Source: Faucicola sp902506225 (lineage in GTDB: Bacteria; Pseudomonadota; Gammaproteobacteria; Pseudomonadales; Moraxellaceae). From it: DNA of 64,000 nucleotides. Each line of letters starts with the position of its first letter. The stretch's first letter is position 1. Both the position numbers and the translations under genes were made by a program. Below, piece after piece: positions 40,828-50,524 of the stretch. The DNA is taken from contig LR733345.1 in assembly GCA_902506225.1 (NCBI GenBank), positions 806,001 through 870,000 of the forward strand, written 5' to 3'. The notes beneath the pieces were generated by a model, which saw only the letters and a list, made by a program, of their open reading frames with translations, had not been told where the DNA came from and did no database searches.

Positions 40828-43599
40828 GTGACAACAACTATACAACATTTAGCATCACAAAAATCTCCCCTGACCCAAGTCAAGACTACCTGTGCCTATT
40901 GCGGTGTTGGCTGTGGCGTGTTGGCGACGATTGATGAGAATACCCAACACGTCAGCATTGACGGTGATCCAACCCATCCTGCCAACTTTGGCAAATTATG
41001 CTCCAAAGGCAAAGCGTTGGGCGATACGCTTGATCGTGACCGCCGTTTGGCCCATCCGATGATTCATGGCGAGCCAGTCGATTGGGATACCGCCACCGAT
41101 TTTGTTGCCAAATCATTGCAACAGACCATTGATGAATATGGCGCCGACAGCGTTATGCTATATGTATCGGGGCAACTGCTCACCGAAGATTATTACGTGG
41201 CAAACAAATTTACTAAAGGTTTTTTGGGTACCAATAATTTGGACTCCAATTCTCGACTGTGTATGTCATCAGCGGTGGCTGGCTACAAGCGAGCATTTGG
41301 CTCGGACACTGTGCCTTGTAATTATGAAGACATCGAAAACAGCGACCTATTTATCATTATCGGTTCGAATATGGCGTGGTGTCATCCGATTTTATTTGGT
41401 CGGTTAAAATCCAGCAAACAAGCCAATCCCAACAAAAAAATCGTGGTGATTGACCCACGAGCCACTGACAGCACCGCGATTGCTGACTTGCATTTGCCGA
41501 TTCGCTCTGGCACAGATACCCATTTATTTGTCGGACTACTCAATTACTTGCACCAAAACGGCTATGCCAATCACGATTATCTTAGGCATTGTGACAATCT
41601 TGCTGATGCGCTTGCAGCCAGTGACAGTTGGACGATTAAAAAAGTTGCCAAAATCTGCGGTGTCCACGAAAGTGATTTAACCGAGTTTTATCAATTGTTT
41701 GCCACTACCACGAAAACCGTGAGTTTTTACTCCATGGGCGTCAATCAAGCCAGTAATGGCACCGATAAGGTCAATAGCATTATCAATTGCCACCTTTATA
41801 CAGGCAAACTGGGTTATCAAGGGGCAGGGGCGTTCTCAATTACAGGACAGCCCAATGCCATGGGTGGGCGAGAGGTCGGGGCGTTAGCCAATCTGCTTGC
41901 CAGTCATTTTGAGCTCAAAAACAGCGACCATCGTCAAACAGTAGCCAACTTTTGGCAAGCACCGACTAGTATTAGTGGTAAAGATGGTATCAAGGCCACC
42001 CAATGTGCCGATGCCATTTTGGAGGGGCAAATTAAAGCGATTTGGATTATGGCGACCAATCCTGTAGTCAGTCTGCCAGAAGCAGACAAATTTGCCATGG
42101 CATTACAGCAATGCCCACTGGTCATCGTGTCTGACTGCTCAAAAGACAGCGACACGCTCGACTTTGCTCATGTGGCTTTGCCCGCGCAAGGCTGGAGTGA
42201 AAAATCAGGCACGGTCACCAACAGCGAACGCCGCATCTCTCGCCAGCGCCGTTTAGTCACCCCATTTGCTGATGCCAAGCCCGACTGGTGGATAGTCAGC
42301 CAAGTGGCACAGAAAATGGGTTTTGTGGGTTTTGATTACACCCACGAATCCCAAGTCTTTACCGAACACGCTCGGCTCAGTGGCGAGAAGAATGGCGGTG
42401 AAAAAAATACAGATAGCCGAAGTTTTAACATCAGCCATTTAGCCCATATTAGCCAAAACGAGTATGATAATTTGGCACCGTTTCAGTGGGGTCAACCGCA
42501 TTATTTTGGACTACAAAAACAAGACCCACATACCACTATCGGCACCACTTACACCGATACCCAAAAACTGCATTTTGTTACCGTTACTCCTGCAGTACCC
42601 AAATCATTGCCTGATGAGCAATATCCACTGGTGCTTAACACAGGTCGCTCGCGTGACCAATGGCATACCATGACCCGCACAGGGATTGCCCCACAGCTCA
42701 ATCAGCATTTACCGCACCCACTGGTTGCGATTCATCCAAGTGACGCCAAACCTTTGGGTCTACAAAATAACGATTTTGTGCAAATTAACAGCCCCAACGG
42801 TACTATCTTAGTGCGAGCGGATGTGACCGAAAAACAACGCCAAGGCGATGTGTTTATACCCATGCACTGGAATCAGCACTTTGCCGCCAATGCGCGTGTC
42901 GGTAAGCTTATCAGCAATCATCATGACCCCTTTTCGCAGCAACCGCAGCTCAAGCACCAACCTGTCAGGCTGCAAAAGCTAACCATGCAAGCATTTGGAT
43001 GGTTATTGATTGATAAACATTGTGATGAAAACCTGCTAACTTGGCTCGAATCGCCAGATATGACTTATTGGGTGCGTAATCGCCAGTCAAACAGTAGCCA
43101 GTATTTTTTTGCCATTGATAATCAGTCTGCGTTCATGACAACTTGGTTTGATAAGCAATATTGGCAACAGCAGTTAAGTGTATGGCTCTATCAACCAGCG
43201 CAAGCCTACAACTTTGATATTATCCATTATCAACATATTGATACCGATAACACCAGCCAAGATTTACGACTTGCGATATTGCAAAATGGGCAAGTCCATG
43301 CGCTAGTATTTTTGAGCACCCACGAGCATAAACTACCCACCCATAACTGGCTAGATAGCCAATTTGGCAGAAGTCTTGATAACCATACGCGTAAATGGCT
43401 ACTAATGGGCAAACCTGCCACGGGTTTTATTGATACAGGGCGGATTGTTTGCTCTTGTATGTCAGTGGGTGAAAATACCATTGTTGAGACGATAAAAAAA
43501 TATCACTGTAAAACCGTCGTTGAGGTTGGCAAACATTGCAAAGCAGGCACCAATTGTGGCTCCTGTCTAGGAGAGATTAGCAAAATTTTAGCGGGGTGA
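40828..43599 (+). CDS. nasA: Assimilatory nitrate reductase, catalytic subunit
   Basis: A protein of 923 residues starting at GTG. It reduces nitrate to nitrite in the cytoplasm. The N-terminal [4Fe-4S] motif has C22, C25, C29 and C58 (TCAYCGVGCGV...GKLCSKG). The molybdenum ligand region NSRLCMSSAVAGYKRAFGSD and bis-MGD motifs (GQPNAMGGREVGALANLL; NTGRSRDQWHTMTRTG) follow. A C-terminal BFD-like [2Fe-2S] domain (VCSCMSVGENTIVE...HCKAGTNCGSCLGEI) is typical of the NADH-dependent bacterial NasA subgroup. Residues ~715-870 between these are poorly conserved. No Tat signal is present. It forms an operon with the upstream oxidoreductase. Confidence 0.95.
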   Translation: MTTTIQHLASQKSPLTQVKTTCAYCGVGCGVLATIDENTQHVSIDGDPTHPANFGKLCSKGKALGDTLDRDRRLAHPMIHGEPVDWDTATDFVAKSLQQTIDEYGADSVMLYVSGQLLTEDYYVANKFTKGFLGTNNLDSNSRLCMSSAVAGYKRAFGSDTVPCNYEDIENSDLFIIIGSNMAWCHPILFGRLKSSKQANPNKKIVVIDPRATDSTAIADLHLPIRSGTDTHLFVGLLNYLHQNGYANHDYLRHCDNLADALAASDSWTIKKVAKICGVHESDLTEFYQLFATTTKTVSFYSMGVNQASNGTDKVNSIINCHLYTGKLGYQGAGAFSITGQPNAMGGREVGALANLLASHFELKNSDHRQTVANFWQAPTSISGKDGIKATQCADAILEGQIKAIWIMATNPVVSLPEADKFAMALQQCPLVIVSDCSKDSDTLDFAHVALPAQGWSEKSGTVTNSERRISRQRRLVTPFADAKPDWWIVSQVAQKMGFVGFDYTHESQVFTEHARLSGEKNGGEKNTDSRSFNISHLAHISQNEYDNLAPFQWGQPHYFGLQKQDPHTTIGTTYTDTQKLHFVTVTPAVPKSLPDEQYPLVLNTGRSRDQWHTMTRTGIAPQLNQHLPHPLVAIHPSDAKPLGLQNNDFVQINSPNGTILVRADVTEKQRQGDVFIPMHWNQHFAANARVGKLISNHHDPFSQQPQLKHQPVRLQKLTMQAFGWLLIDKHCDENLLTWLESPDMTYWVRNRQSNSSQYFFAIDNQSAFMTTWFDKQYWQQQLSVWLYQPAQAYNFDIIHYQHIDTDNTSQDLRLAILQNGQVHALVFLSTHEHKLPTHNWLDSQFGRSLDNHTRKWLLMGKPATGFIDTGRIVCSCMSVGENTIVETIKKYHCKTVVEVGKHCKAGTNCGSCLGEISKILAG

Positions 43600-43745
43600 C
43601 ATTGTTATAACTTGTTGAAAGGATGATTGGGCGAACTTTAAGCCACTTTATCATTTCGCTTGATGTTGCCTGAGTTTACTTGGCTACTTATTGATAACTA
43701 GCGTTAGATATTCGAAAAAAAGGGAAATAATTGGAAAAATTAATT

Positions 43746-43762
43746 GATAATGATTATCATTT
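43746..43762 (+). promoter_or_regulatory. Fur box upstream of the TonB receptor pair
   Basis: GATAATGATTATCATTT is a close match to the Fur consensus (GATAATGATAATCATTATC), 60 bp before the receptor ATG. Iron repression is expected. Confidence 0.8.
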
Positions 43763-43821
43763 ATATTATCATTCTTGCTGCTTTGTAACGCTTCTCTTTT
43801 TTTATATATCTGAGTGATTTT

Positions 43822-45846
43822 ATGAATACTGCCAATGCTAGTTTACCGCCGCGTGGTGCTTTGCGCTATTTAAGTGTGTGTGTATTAACCACCCTTTATT
43901 CACCGTTGGCAACAGCGAGTGAGCCAGAACCCGTCACTACCTTGCAGACCATTACTTTTAATGCCCGTCAATATACCCCAGCCAAACAAACTGAGAACGT
44001 CCGCCATGACAGCTCAGTCAAGGTACAGCAAGCTGATTTACTCAATCAATATTTACCGACGGTTGCTGGGGTGAATGTCGGTGGCACTTCGGGGATGGAT
44101 CAGCATATTTATATTCGCGGTTTGGGCTCAGACAATGCAGGCAGTGCCTTAAAAATCACCGTGGATGGGGTGCGCCAACCGGAAACGCGCGGTTTTAACC
44201 ACTCCGGAATTAGTGGACTTGACCCAGATTTGTATAAAACAACAGAGGTGTCAGTGGGTAATAACTCGGTGACTTTGGGCAATAATGCCATCGGTGGCGG
44301 TGTGGCGTTTACCACGGTGGATGCACAAGACTTGCTACTACCAGATCAAAAAATGGGGGCAAAAGTTAAACTGGGCTATGCCAGTAACGATCAGCAATTT
44401 CAGCGAAGCCTAACGACCTATGCCAAACCCAATGAGCAATTGGACATGATTGTGTCTTATGGTGAGCGTGACAGCGATGGCGGCGAAGATGGCAAAGGCA
44501 ACCACATCCAAGGTGATGATATTACTATCAAAAGTATACTAGCCAAAGTCAATGTGATGCCGGCAGAAGGTCACAAAATTACTGCCAGTTACCAAAGCTA
44601 TGACAATGACGGCAACTATCCGTTTCGCCCCAATATCGGCTACCAAGCCAATTTACCCAATAATATTCATCCTGGCTACACCAATAATGAAACCTATGCA
44701 CTCGGCTATGAGTATAAACCGCATAGCAATTTTGAGCTAAACAGCAAAATTTATCATTTAACCAATGAATCGCTGTCGCAAGGACTGCGCGGAACGACCC
44801 CCATGCGTATAGCCACATCAGGCAAAACCGATGGCATGACGGCAAGTATCAAACAGCAACTGACGCAGCATCATGGTGACCATGCTTTGACACATACGCT
44901 CAACTATGGGGTAGAAGGCTATAAAAAATCAGCGACGTTAGAGAGTAGTGATATCACAGAAGACGCTACCAGCGTAGGGGTGTACTTACAAGACCGAATC
45001 GAATTGGGACGATTTGCGCTGACGCCTGGCGTACGCTTTGACCATTATAAGCCGTCAGAGCGTTTAAGCAGTGACGACTACAATCAACTGTCGGGCGCAT
45101 TGGCAGGGGAATTTAAACTAACGCCAAATCACAGCTTATTTGCCAGTTATACCCAATTGTTTAATGGACCACCCTTGCCAGAAACCGTCTACCAATCTGG
45201 GCAAACCTTCGTCAATAAAGACCTCGAAGCAGAAACAGGCGCAAACGCAGAGCTGGGTATCAGTAGCCGTTTTCAAGGGGTGTTTGACAGTCAAGACAGT
45301 ATGTCGCTGACAGCGAAGGTCTTTGATACCCAGTATGACAATAAAATCGACCGCATAACAGGCGTTGACTGTGCCACAGGTAACTCAGTGACAGGCGGGC
45401 AATGTGCTAGCTACATCAATGCAGGTGAAACTACCATCAAAGGCTACGAGCTGAGCGCAAAATATCGGCTAAATAATATGCGCTTGAATGCAGGCTATGC
45501 CCATGCCAAAAGCGAAACCGAGCAAGGCTACCAACTCAACAAAGACTCAGGCGATCAGTTAAACCTAGGCTTTAATTATGACATCAATGACAAATTCAGC
45601 CTTGGAAGTGCCATCCGCCATGTCAAAGGTTTAACGCGTCGCACCAGCGCTACTGCCGTCGCTGATTTGCCAAGTTTTACCACCTATGATGTATTTGGTA
45701 GCTATCGTCCAAGCGCGTTACCGCAATTAATTGTGGATGCTGGCGTGTATAACCTTACAGATGCTTACTACTATGAGCACGTATCCAATACCGGTGATAA
45801 AGCCATGGGGCGCAATGTTAAAGTAACGCTAAGTTATCAGTTTTAA
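43822..45846 (+). CDS. TonB-dependent outer-membrane receptor (haem/haemoglobin-type candidate)
   Basis: A protein of 674 residues. A signal peptide ends near LATASEPEP (residues ~32). The plug domain contains VAGVNVGGTSGMDQHIYIRGLG and TVDGVRQPETRGFNHSG. The barrel ends with a C-terminal aromatic residue (VKVTLSYQF), as outer-membrane proteins do. The overall layout and the plug motif resemble haem/haemoglobin receptors more than ferric siderophore receptors, but the ligand is a guess. A Fur box lies just upstream, and a second receptor gene follows 84 bp downstream on the same strand. Confidence 0.85.
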   Translation: MNTANASLPPRGALRYLSVCVLTTLYSPLATASEPEPVTTLQTITFNARQYTPAKQTENVRHDSSVKVQQADLLNQYLPTVAGVNVGGTSGMDQHIYIRGLGSDNAGSALKITVDGVRQPETRGFNHSGISGLDPDLYKTTEVSVGNNSVTLGNNAIGGGVAFTTVDAQDLLLPDQKMGAKVKLGYASNDQQFQRSLTTYAKPNEQLDMIVSYGERDSDGGEDGKGNHIQGDDITIKSILAKVNVMPAEGHKITASYQSYDNDGNYPFRPNIGYQANLPNNIHPGYTNNETYALGYEYKPHSNFELNSKIYHLTNESLSQGLRGTTPMRIATSGKTDGMTASIKQQLTQHHGDHALTHTLNYGVEGYKKSATLESSDITEDATSVGVYLQDRIELGRFALTPGVRFDHYKPSERLSSDDYNQLSGALAGEFKLTPNHSLFASYTQLFNGPPLPETVYQSGQTFVNKDLEAETGANAELGISSRFQGVFDSQDSMSLTAKVFDTQYDNKIDRITGVDCATGNSVTGGQCASYINAGETTIKGYELSAKYRLNNMRLNAGYAHAKSETEQGYQLNKDSGDQLNLGFNYDINDKFSLGSAIRHVKGLTRRTSATAVADLPSFTTYDVFGSYRPSALPQLIVDAGVYNLTDAYYYEHVSNTGDKAMGRNVKVTLSYQF

Positions 45847-45930
45847 ATCCAATGGGTGATAACCATCAGCATGATGGATTGCCCATTACGGTTTAATATT
45901 TTCATAAAATATTGCAGAAAAATTTTGCTT

Positions 45931-48153
45931 ATGTCTAAAATCCAATTTTTTACCCGTCCTACTATCACAAGGTTTGGCGGGGTATCAAGACAATTGCCTA
46001 GGGTATTGGTCGGTGTATTTTCTACGTTCACTACCATGGCTTATGCCCAAACGGGTACGACTACCAGTGCAGTGGGTACGGCGGCTTTAACTGATAATGG
46101 CAATGACCCACAGCCTGCCGTTACCACGCTTGACACCATTATCATTCAAGCACAAGATGCCAGTCAGCCGTATGCTGCTACCCAAGCGAGCAGTATTTTA
46201 AAATCGGATGAAAAATTGTTTGATAGCGCAAAATCGGTGAGTGTGGTCACGCAAAATCAGTTGCAACAAAAACAGGCGACCACGTTAGCCGATGCGCTCA
46301 AAGGCGTGGCAGGGGTAACGACAGGGCAGTATGGTCGTCGTGGTTGGGATGATATTGCGATTCGCGGACAATTAGCGAGCTCACAAATCCTGGTCGATGG
46401 GATGCGCACAGCGACTTCTAGCAATTTTTTAAATAGTATGGATATCTCTGGGCTAGAATCAATTGAGGTGGTCAAAGGCCCTGACAGCGTCGGCTTCGGG
46501 CAGATGATGCCGGGTGGTGTGGTTAATTTAACCACCAAAAAACCCAAAGACGAAACATTCAAAAACCTCACACTTTCAGCAGGCAGCAACGATTTTTATC
46601 AAGCAGCTTTTGATATCAACTATGCCCCCAATGGCTCAACCGATGGGGCATTTCGTCTCAATGGGCGTGTTTCTGACCAAAATGACCCCACCGATTATGT
46701 GTATTTCAAAAATTACTATCTAGCGCCTTCTTATCGTTTTGCTCTCGGTGATAATACAGATGTCACTTTGTTGGCAAGTTACCAAAAGCATGATTACATC
46801 CGCCAACAAGGGCTACCACTACAAAATAACGCCTACAAGACATACGCATCGAGTTTATTTTTTGGTGAGCCCAATTATACTGTCCAAGATGAGCAATATC
46901 GTCTCGGCTATCAGCTTGACCATGATTTTGATTCAGGTTGGCGTCTCAAGCAAAACTTTGCGCTGTCAAGACGCGTCGCCGATGCCGATGCGATTTTGGC
47001 AAGCGGTACCTCGCCGATAACCACGACTGGCAATATCAAACGCCAGTTAAGCTTGCTCGATAAGCAAGATACTATCGTGTCAATGGACAATCGTTTTGAC
47101 AAAACCTTTAGTCATGATAACGTCAGTCACGCGGTTTCAGTGGGGTTAGACGCCTTTCATGAGCGTAGTGATTATCAGCAACAAGTGTATGCTTATAGCC
47201 CCTTAAACTTAAATAATCCTGTCTATGGTGTGGGCAAAATCACCAACACCACACCCACCACCGACAAGCACAGTGTAAATTATTTACAGTATCTGGGGCT
47301 ATATGCCAAAGATACCATCAAAGTGAATTCTCACTGGATTATCGACTTGGCAGGGCGTCATGATTGGTCAGATGTCAAAAGCAACGATGTAAAAAAAGAT
47401 ACCACCGTCAAAAATTCTAACAATGCTTTCACCGGCTCAGCCTCATTGATGTATCAAGTCAATGACAAAATTGCGCCGTATATCAGCTATGCCACCGCAT
47501 TTTTGGCGACCACCGACGCGGGCAAAGATGGCGATTTGCTTGACCCAGAAAAAGGGGAACAATACGAAATTGGCGTCAAACTGCAGACGCCAGACGAGCG
47601 CACCCAAGCTTCGCTGAGCTATTATGATTTGACGCGCAAAAACGTCAGCGAAAGTTATACTGATGGCATAGAGACTTATAATGTGGCGGTTGGCGAGCAA
47701 CAAACCAAAGGTTTTGAGGCTGAACTGACCTCAGCAGTCAATGACAACTGGAACGTTAGCGCAGGCTATAGCTATATCCCCACCGCCAAAATCACCCAAG
47801 CGTCCAACAAATCCGATTATGTTGTCGGTCAGCGTATCAACCACATACCCAAACAAGCCTTCAATATCAGCACACAATACTATTTTGCGCCATCGCATTT
47901 GGGCTGGTATGTCGGGGCAGGCGCGCGTTATGAAGGGCAACATCATGCTGAGCGTGGCTCATCTAAGGTCGATTTACCAAGCTATACCCTATATGATGTT
48001 GAAGCAGGCTATAGTGCCAACCATTGGCAATTGGGTCTGTCGGTCAAAAACTTAACCGATAAAGCCTATTATTCAGGCACAAGCCCGAATGCCGCTATGA
48101 TTATGTTTGGTGAACCCCGTACCCTGCGGGCAAATTTAACCTATAAATTTTAG
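45931..48153 (+). CDS. TonB-dependent siderophore receptor
   Basis: A protein of 740 residues from the ATG at 45931. A longer frame from 45856 adds 25 residues that would precede the signal peptide. The signal peptide ends at TMAYA-QTG. Plug motifs typical of ferric siderophore receptors follow: SVVTQNQLQQKQATTLADAL, GRRGWDDIAIRGQ, SIEVVKGPDSVGFGQMMPGGVVNLTTKKP. The barrel has the C-terminal signature MIMFGEPRTLRANLTYKF. FhuA/FoxA-like receptors look similar; the actual siderophore is not identifiable. It follows the other receptor and presumably shares its Fur-regulated promoter. Confidence 0.92.
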   Translation: MSKIQFFTRPTITRFGGVSRQLPRVLVGVFSTFTTMAYAQTGTTTSAVGTAALTDNGNDPQPAVTTLDTIIIQAQDASQPYAATQASSILKSDEKLFDSAKSVSVVTQNQLQQKQATTLADALKGVAGVTTGQYGRRGWDDIAIRGQLASSQILVDGMRTATSSNFLNSMDISGLESIEVVKGPDSVGFGQMMPGGVVNLTTKKPKDETFKNLTLSAGSNDFYQAAFDINYAPNGSTDGAFRLNGRVSDQNDPTDYVYFKNYYLAPSYRFALGDNTDVTLLASYQKHDYIRQQGLPLQNNAYKTYASSLFFGEPNYTVQDEQYRLGYQLDHDFDSGWRLKQNFALSRRVADADAILASGTSPITTTGNIKRQLSLLDKQDTIVSMDNRFDKTFSHDNVSHAVSVGLDAFHERSDYQQQVYAYSPLNLNNPVYGVGKITNTTPTTDKHSVNYLQYLGLYAKDTIKVNSHWIIDLAGRHDWSDVKSNDVKKDTTVKNSNNAFTGSASLMYQVNDKIAPYISYATAFLATTDAGKDGDLLDPEKGEQYEIGVKLQTPDERTQASLSYYDLTRKNVSESYTDGIETYNVAVGEQQTKGFEAELTSAVNDNWNVSAGYSYIPTAKITQASNKSDYVVGQRINHIPKQAFNISTQYYFAPSHLGWYVGAGARYEGQHHAERGSSKVDLPSYTLYDVEAGYSANHWQLGLSVKNLTDKAYYSGTSPNAAMIMFGEPRTLRANLTYKF

Positions 48154-48335
48154 GCGGCAATGTGACAAAACTTTATTTTGCCCAAGATAAAGCTCACACA
48201 AAGCGAATATAAAGAAGCAAATTGAGGTTTTAAAGCCATTTGATATCAAAGTTGCTTAATATTTTAAAGTGGGTTAATTAACGTGGTTTAGCATAGTCGC
48301 TTGTTCAATTTAGCCTAATTTTTAATATTTTTGTT

Positions 48336-48352
48336 GATAATGATTATCATTT
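48336..48352 (+). promoter_or_regulatory. Fur box upstream of exbB
   Basis: GATAATGATTATCATTT, identical over 17 bp to the box at 43746, and 52 bp before the exbB start. Confidence 0.8.
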
Positions 48353-48403
48353 ATACTAACATTTAAAGTTAGTTTTTATATTTATCGTGTTATAGGAATG
48401 ATT

Positions 48404-49069
48404 ATGGATTTTGCAAATTACTGGCAATATACAGATGTAGTGACCAAGACGTTATTTTTTGTGTTAATTGCGTTATCGATGCTGTCTTGGATTACAGGCA
48501 TTTTACGTATCTTAAATAGCCAAAAAATTGCCAAAACAGTGTCGCAAGATTTGACCCAGCAAATTGACCAACAGCAATCTCAACTGACCACTTTATCCCT
48601 AGACAATCAAAAATTGGTCACTGAGCAGCAGTTACTGCAACAGCTCAATCGCTACCGTTTTGCCAGTGAGCAGGGCTTAAATATCCTTGGTACGACTGCT
48701 GCCATTGCCCCTTTTATTGGGCTATTTGGTACCGTGTGGGGGATTTTTCATGCCTTAGATAGCATCGCTAAATCAGGTCAAGCAGGACTTGGTCAAGTCG
48801 CAGGACCGGTTGGGGAGGCTTTGATTATGACTGGGCTTGGGCTTGCGGTAGCGATTCCTGCAGTGATTATGTACAATGTCGTAGTACGAATCAATCGCAA
48901 AGCCATGCACCAAGCGAATGACACGGCGCATACCTTACTTGCCAACGTGTTGATGAATTCTTCCAGCCCAGTTACGCAAACTAGTTTAGCCACCCAGCCC
49001 CATTTGCAAACCAGCTCGCAGCCCAAGCAACAAACTAACGCCGCTGACTTAATGCTGAAAAAAGCCTAA
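48404..49069 (+). CDS. exbB: ExbB, TonB-energising proton channel subunit
   Basis: A MotA/TolQ/ExbB-family protein of 221 residues. The first helix is LFFVLIALSMLSWITGIL. The cytoplasmic region is Gln-rich. The conserved pair of helices LNILGTTAAIAPFIGLFGTVWGIFHA and GPVGEALIMTGLGLAVAIPAVIMYNVV follow. The C-terminus is Thr/Gln-rich and low in complexity. ExbB and ExbD convert the proton motive force into TonB movement for the receptors upstream. I prefer the ATG at 48404, because AGGA lies directly against the ATG at 48398. No tonB gene is in the window. Confidence 0.93.
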   Translation: MDFANYWQYTDVVTKTLFFVLIALSMLSWITGILRILNSQKIAKTVSQDLTQQIDQQQSQLTTLSLDNQKLVTEQQLLQQLNRYRFASEQGLNILGTTAAIAPFIGLFGTVWGIFHALDSIAKSGQAGLGQVAGPVGEALIMTGLGLAVAIPAVIMYNVVVRINRKAMHQANDTAHTLLANVLMNSSSPVTQTSLATQPHLQTSSQPKQQTNAADLMLKKA

Positions 49070-49129
49070 CCTTGACCCAACGCTAAACAGATAAGCTAAA
49101 CAGATAAATAGATAAACAGGGAATAACTT

Positions 49130-49531
49130 ATGGCATTTCAACTCGGTGATGACGCTTCGACGGGCATGAATGAAATCAATCTGATTCCACTGATTGATAT
49201 CATGCTGGTATTGATGATTATTTTTTTGGTGACAGCAACGGTAATCAATCCCAGTGTACCGCTAAATTTGCCCAAAACCTCAGCACAAGTCAATGAAGCC
49301 CCGCCCAAAGTGATACAAGTAAGCATTGATAAAGATGGCAAGATTTTTTGGGATGATGCCAGTATCAGTTTGGCGCAATTAAACACGCGCTTTGCCGAAC
49401 AAGGCAAATTAAGCGAGACCCCAAGCATTCAGCTACGCGTCGATAAAGACAGTCGATATGATACCGTCGCGCAAATCCTAGCAACAGCAAGCGAAAACAA
49501 GCTAACCAAAATTGCGTTTGTCAGTGAATAG
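49130..49531 (+). CDS. exbD: ExbD, TonB-energising subunit
   Basis: A protein of 133 residues with a single membrane helix (PLIDIMLVLMIIFLVTATVI) containing the essential proton-carrying Asp of LIDIMLVL. The periplasmic domain ends VDKDSRYDTVAQILATASENKLTKIAFVSE, the usual ExbD/TolR tail. AGGGAATAA precedes the ATG. It is 60 bp after exbB in the same operon. Confidence 0.94.
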   Translation: MAFQLGDDASTGMNEINLIPLIDIMLVLMIIFLVTATVINPSVPLNLPKTSAQVNEAPPKVIQVSIDKDGKIFWDDASISLAQLNTRFAEQGKLSETPSIQLRVDKDSRYDTVAQILATASENKLTKIAFVSE

Positions 49532-49552
49532 CCTGATTGAGAAAATTTTTCT

Positions 49553-49578
49553 TGATAATAAGAATAGTTATCATTATT
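49553..49578 (+). promoter_or_regulatory. Fur-box-like sequence upstream of bfd
   Basis: The stretch GATAATAAGAATAGTTATCA with the following TTATTA resembles overlapping Fur hexamers (GATAAT, ATAGTT, ATCATT). It is 30 bp before the bfd ATG. The match is weaker than for the two boxes upstream. Confidence 0.45.
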
Positions 49579-49607
49579 ATATAAGAAAATTTATCAACGA
49601 GGTGCGT

Positions 49608-49811
49608 ATGTTTGTGTGTATCTGTAATGCGGTCAAAGAAAGTCAAATCAAAACAGCCATTGAACAAGGTCATGACAGCTTAGAGGCGTTACAAGCTGAG
49701 CTTGATGTGGCTACTTGCTGTGGCGGCTGTCAGCCAATGATTGAAGGTTATCTCGAAGAGTACGCCCAGAGTATCAATGACTATACGCACCTATTTATTG
49801 AAGTTGCCTAA
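49608..49811 (+). CDS. bfd: Bacterioferritin-associated ferredoxin
   Basis: A 67-residue [2Fe-2S] protein. The four Cys ligands are C4 and C6 (MFVCICNAV) and C38/C41 region in VATCCGGCQPMIEGYL. Bfd donates electrons that release iron from bacterioferritin under iron starvation. The ATG at 49608 has GAGGTGCGT upstream; a longer frame from 49512 overlaps exbD and is unlike the family. The two ferritin genes lie directly downstream, which supports the function. Confidence 0.93.
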   Translation: MFVCICNAVKESQIKTAIEQGHDSLEALQAELDVATCCGGCQPMIEGYLEEYAQSINDYTHLFIEVA

Positions 49812-49854
49812 TGTATTAACGTTGCCTAATAACCTGTTAGCCTAAACCCCTAAT

Positions 49855-49893
49855 CTCATTCAATTAGCGCATTTATTGGGCTAATTGAATGAG
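49855..49893 (+). terminator. Hairpin downstream of bfd
   Basis: A perfect 14-bp stem, CTCATTCAATTAGC with its complement, around an 11-nt loop. No T run follows, so it may be a terminator, a processing site or a regulatory hairpin. Confidence 0.5.
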
Positions 49894-50009
49894 CGACTGA
49901 TAAATAGTGTAAATTATTTGCTGCGATGAATTGTTTTTAACGTCACTTTAATTTAGTATTTCAGATAATACCTAACCGTTGTTTCTGTTCATTTTTCAAG
50001 GATATACCC

Positions 50010-50489
50010 ATGAAAGGCAGCCAAGCTGTTATTGATTATCTAAATTTCTTAATTAGTGGTGAACTGGGGGCTCGTGACCAGTACTTTATTCATGCGCAAA
50101 TGTATCATGAATGGCATTATCCAAAACTTCATACGCGTATGCATCATGAAATGGAAGAAGAAAGCGATCATGCGCGTGCCTTAATCAATCGTGTGTTGAT
50201 GTTAGAAGGCACGCCCAACATGAAAGTTGCCGATATCAACATCGGTCATGATGTGCCAAGTATGCTAAAAGCCGATTTGCAGCTTGAATATGCGGTTCGT
50301 CAACATCTCAAAGACGGCATTGCGCTTTGTGAGCAAGAGCAAGACTATGTAACCCGTGAGATTTTGGTCGCCCAATTGGTCGATACCGAAGAAGACCATG
50401 CACATTGGTTGGAGCAGCAGTTAAGACTGATTGATATGATGGGACTGCCCAATTATCTGCAATCTCAGCTCGGTGATATCTCTGAATAA
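50010..50489 (+). CDS. bfr: Bacterioferritin, ferroxidase-type subunit without haem Met
   Basis: A 159-residue four-helix protein. Ferroxidase ligands at the E. coli Bfr positions are present: E18, E51, H54, the Glu at 93-94 (QLEY), E127 and H130. The haem-ligating Met52 is replaced by Ser (EEESDH). AAGGA precedes the ATG. The second subunit gene begins 35 bp downstream. The residue pattern suggests that this subunit oxidises Fe(II) but cannot bind the inter-subunit haem by Met. Paired bacterioferritin genes are known from Neisseria and Pseudomonas; a mixed 24-mer is inferred. Confidence 0.92.
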   Translation: MKGSQAVIDYLNFLISGELGARDQYFIHAQMYHEWHYPKLHTRMHHEMEEESDHARALINRVLMLEGTPNMKVADINIGHDVPSMLKADLQLEYAVRQHLKDGIALCEQEQDYVTREILVAQLVDTEEDHAHWLEQQLRLIDMMGLPNYLQSQLGDISE

Positions 50490-50524
50490 GGCGACAAAGC
50501 AATAAGGCAACTAAGGTAAACATT

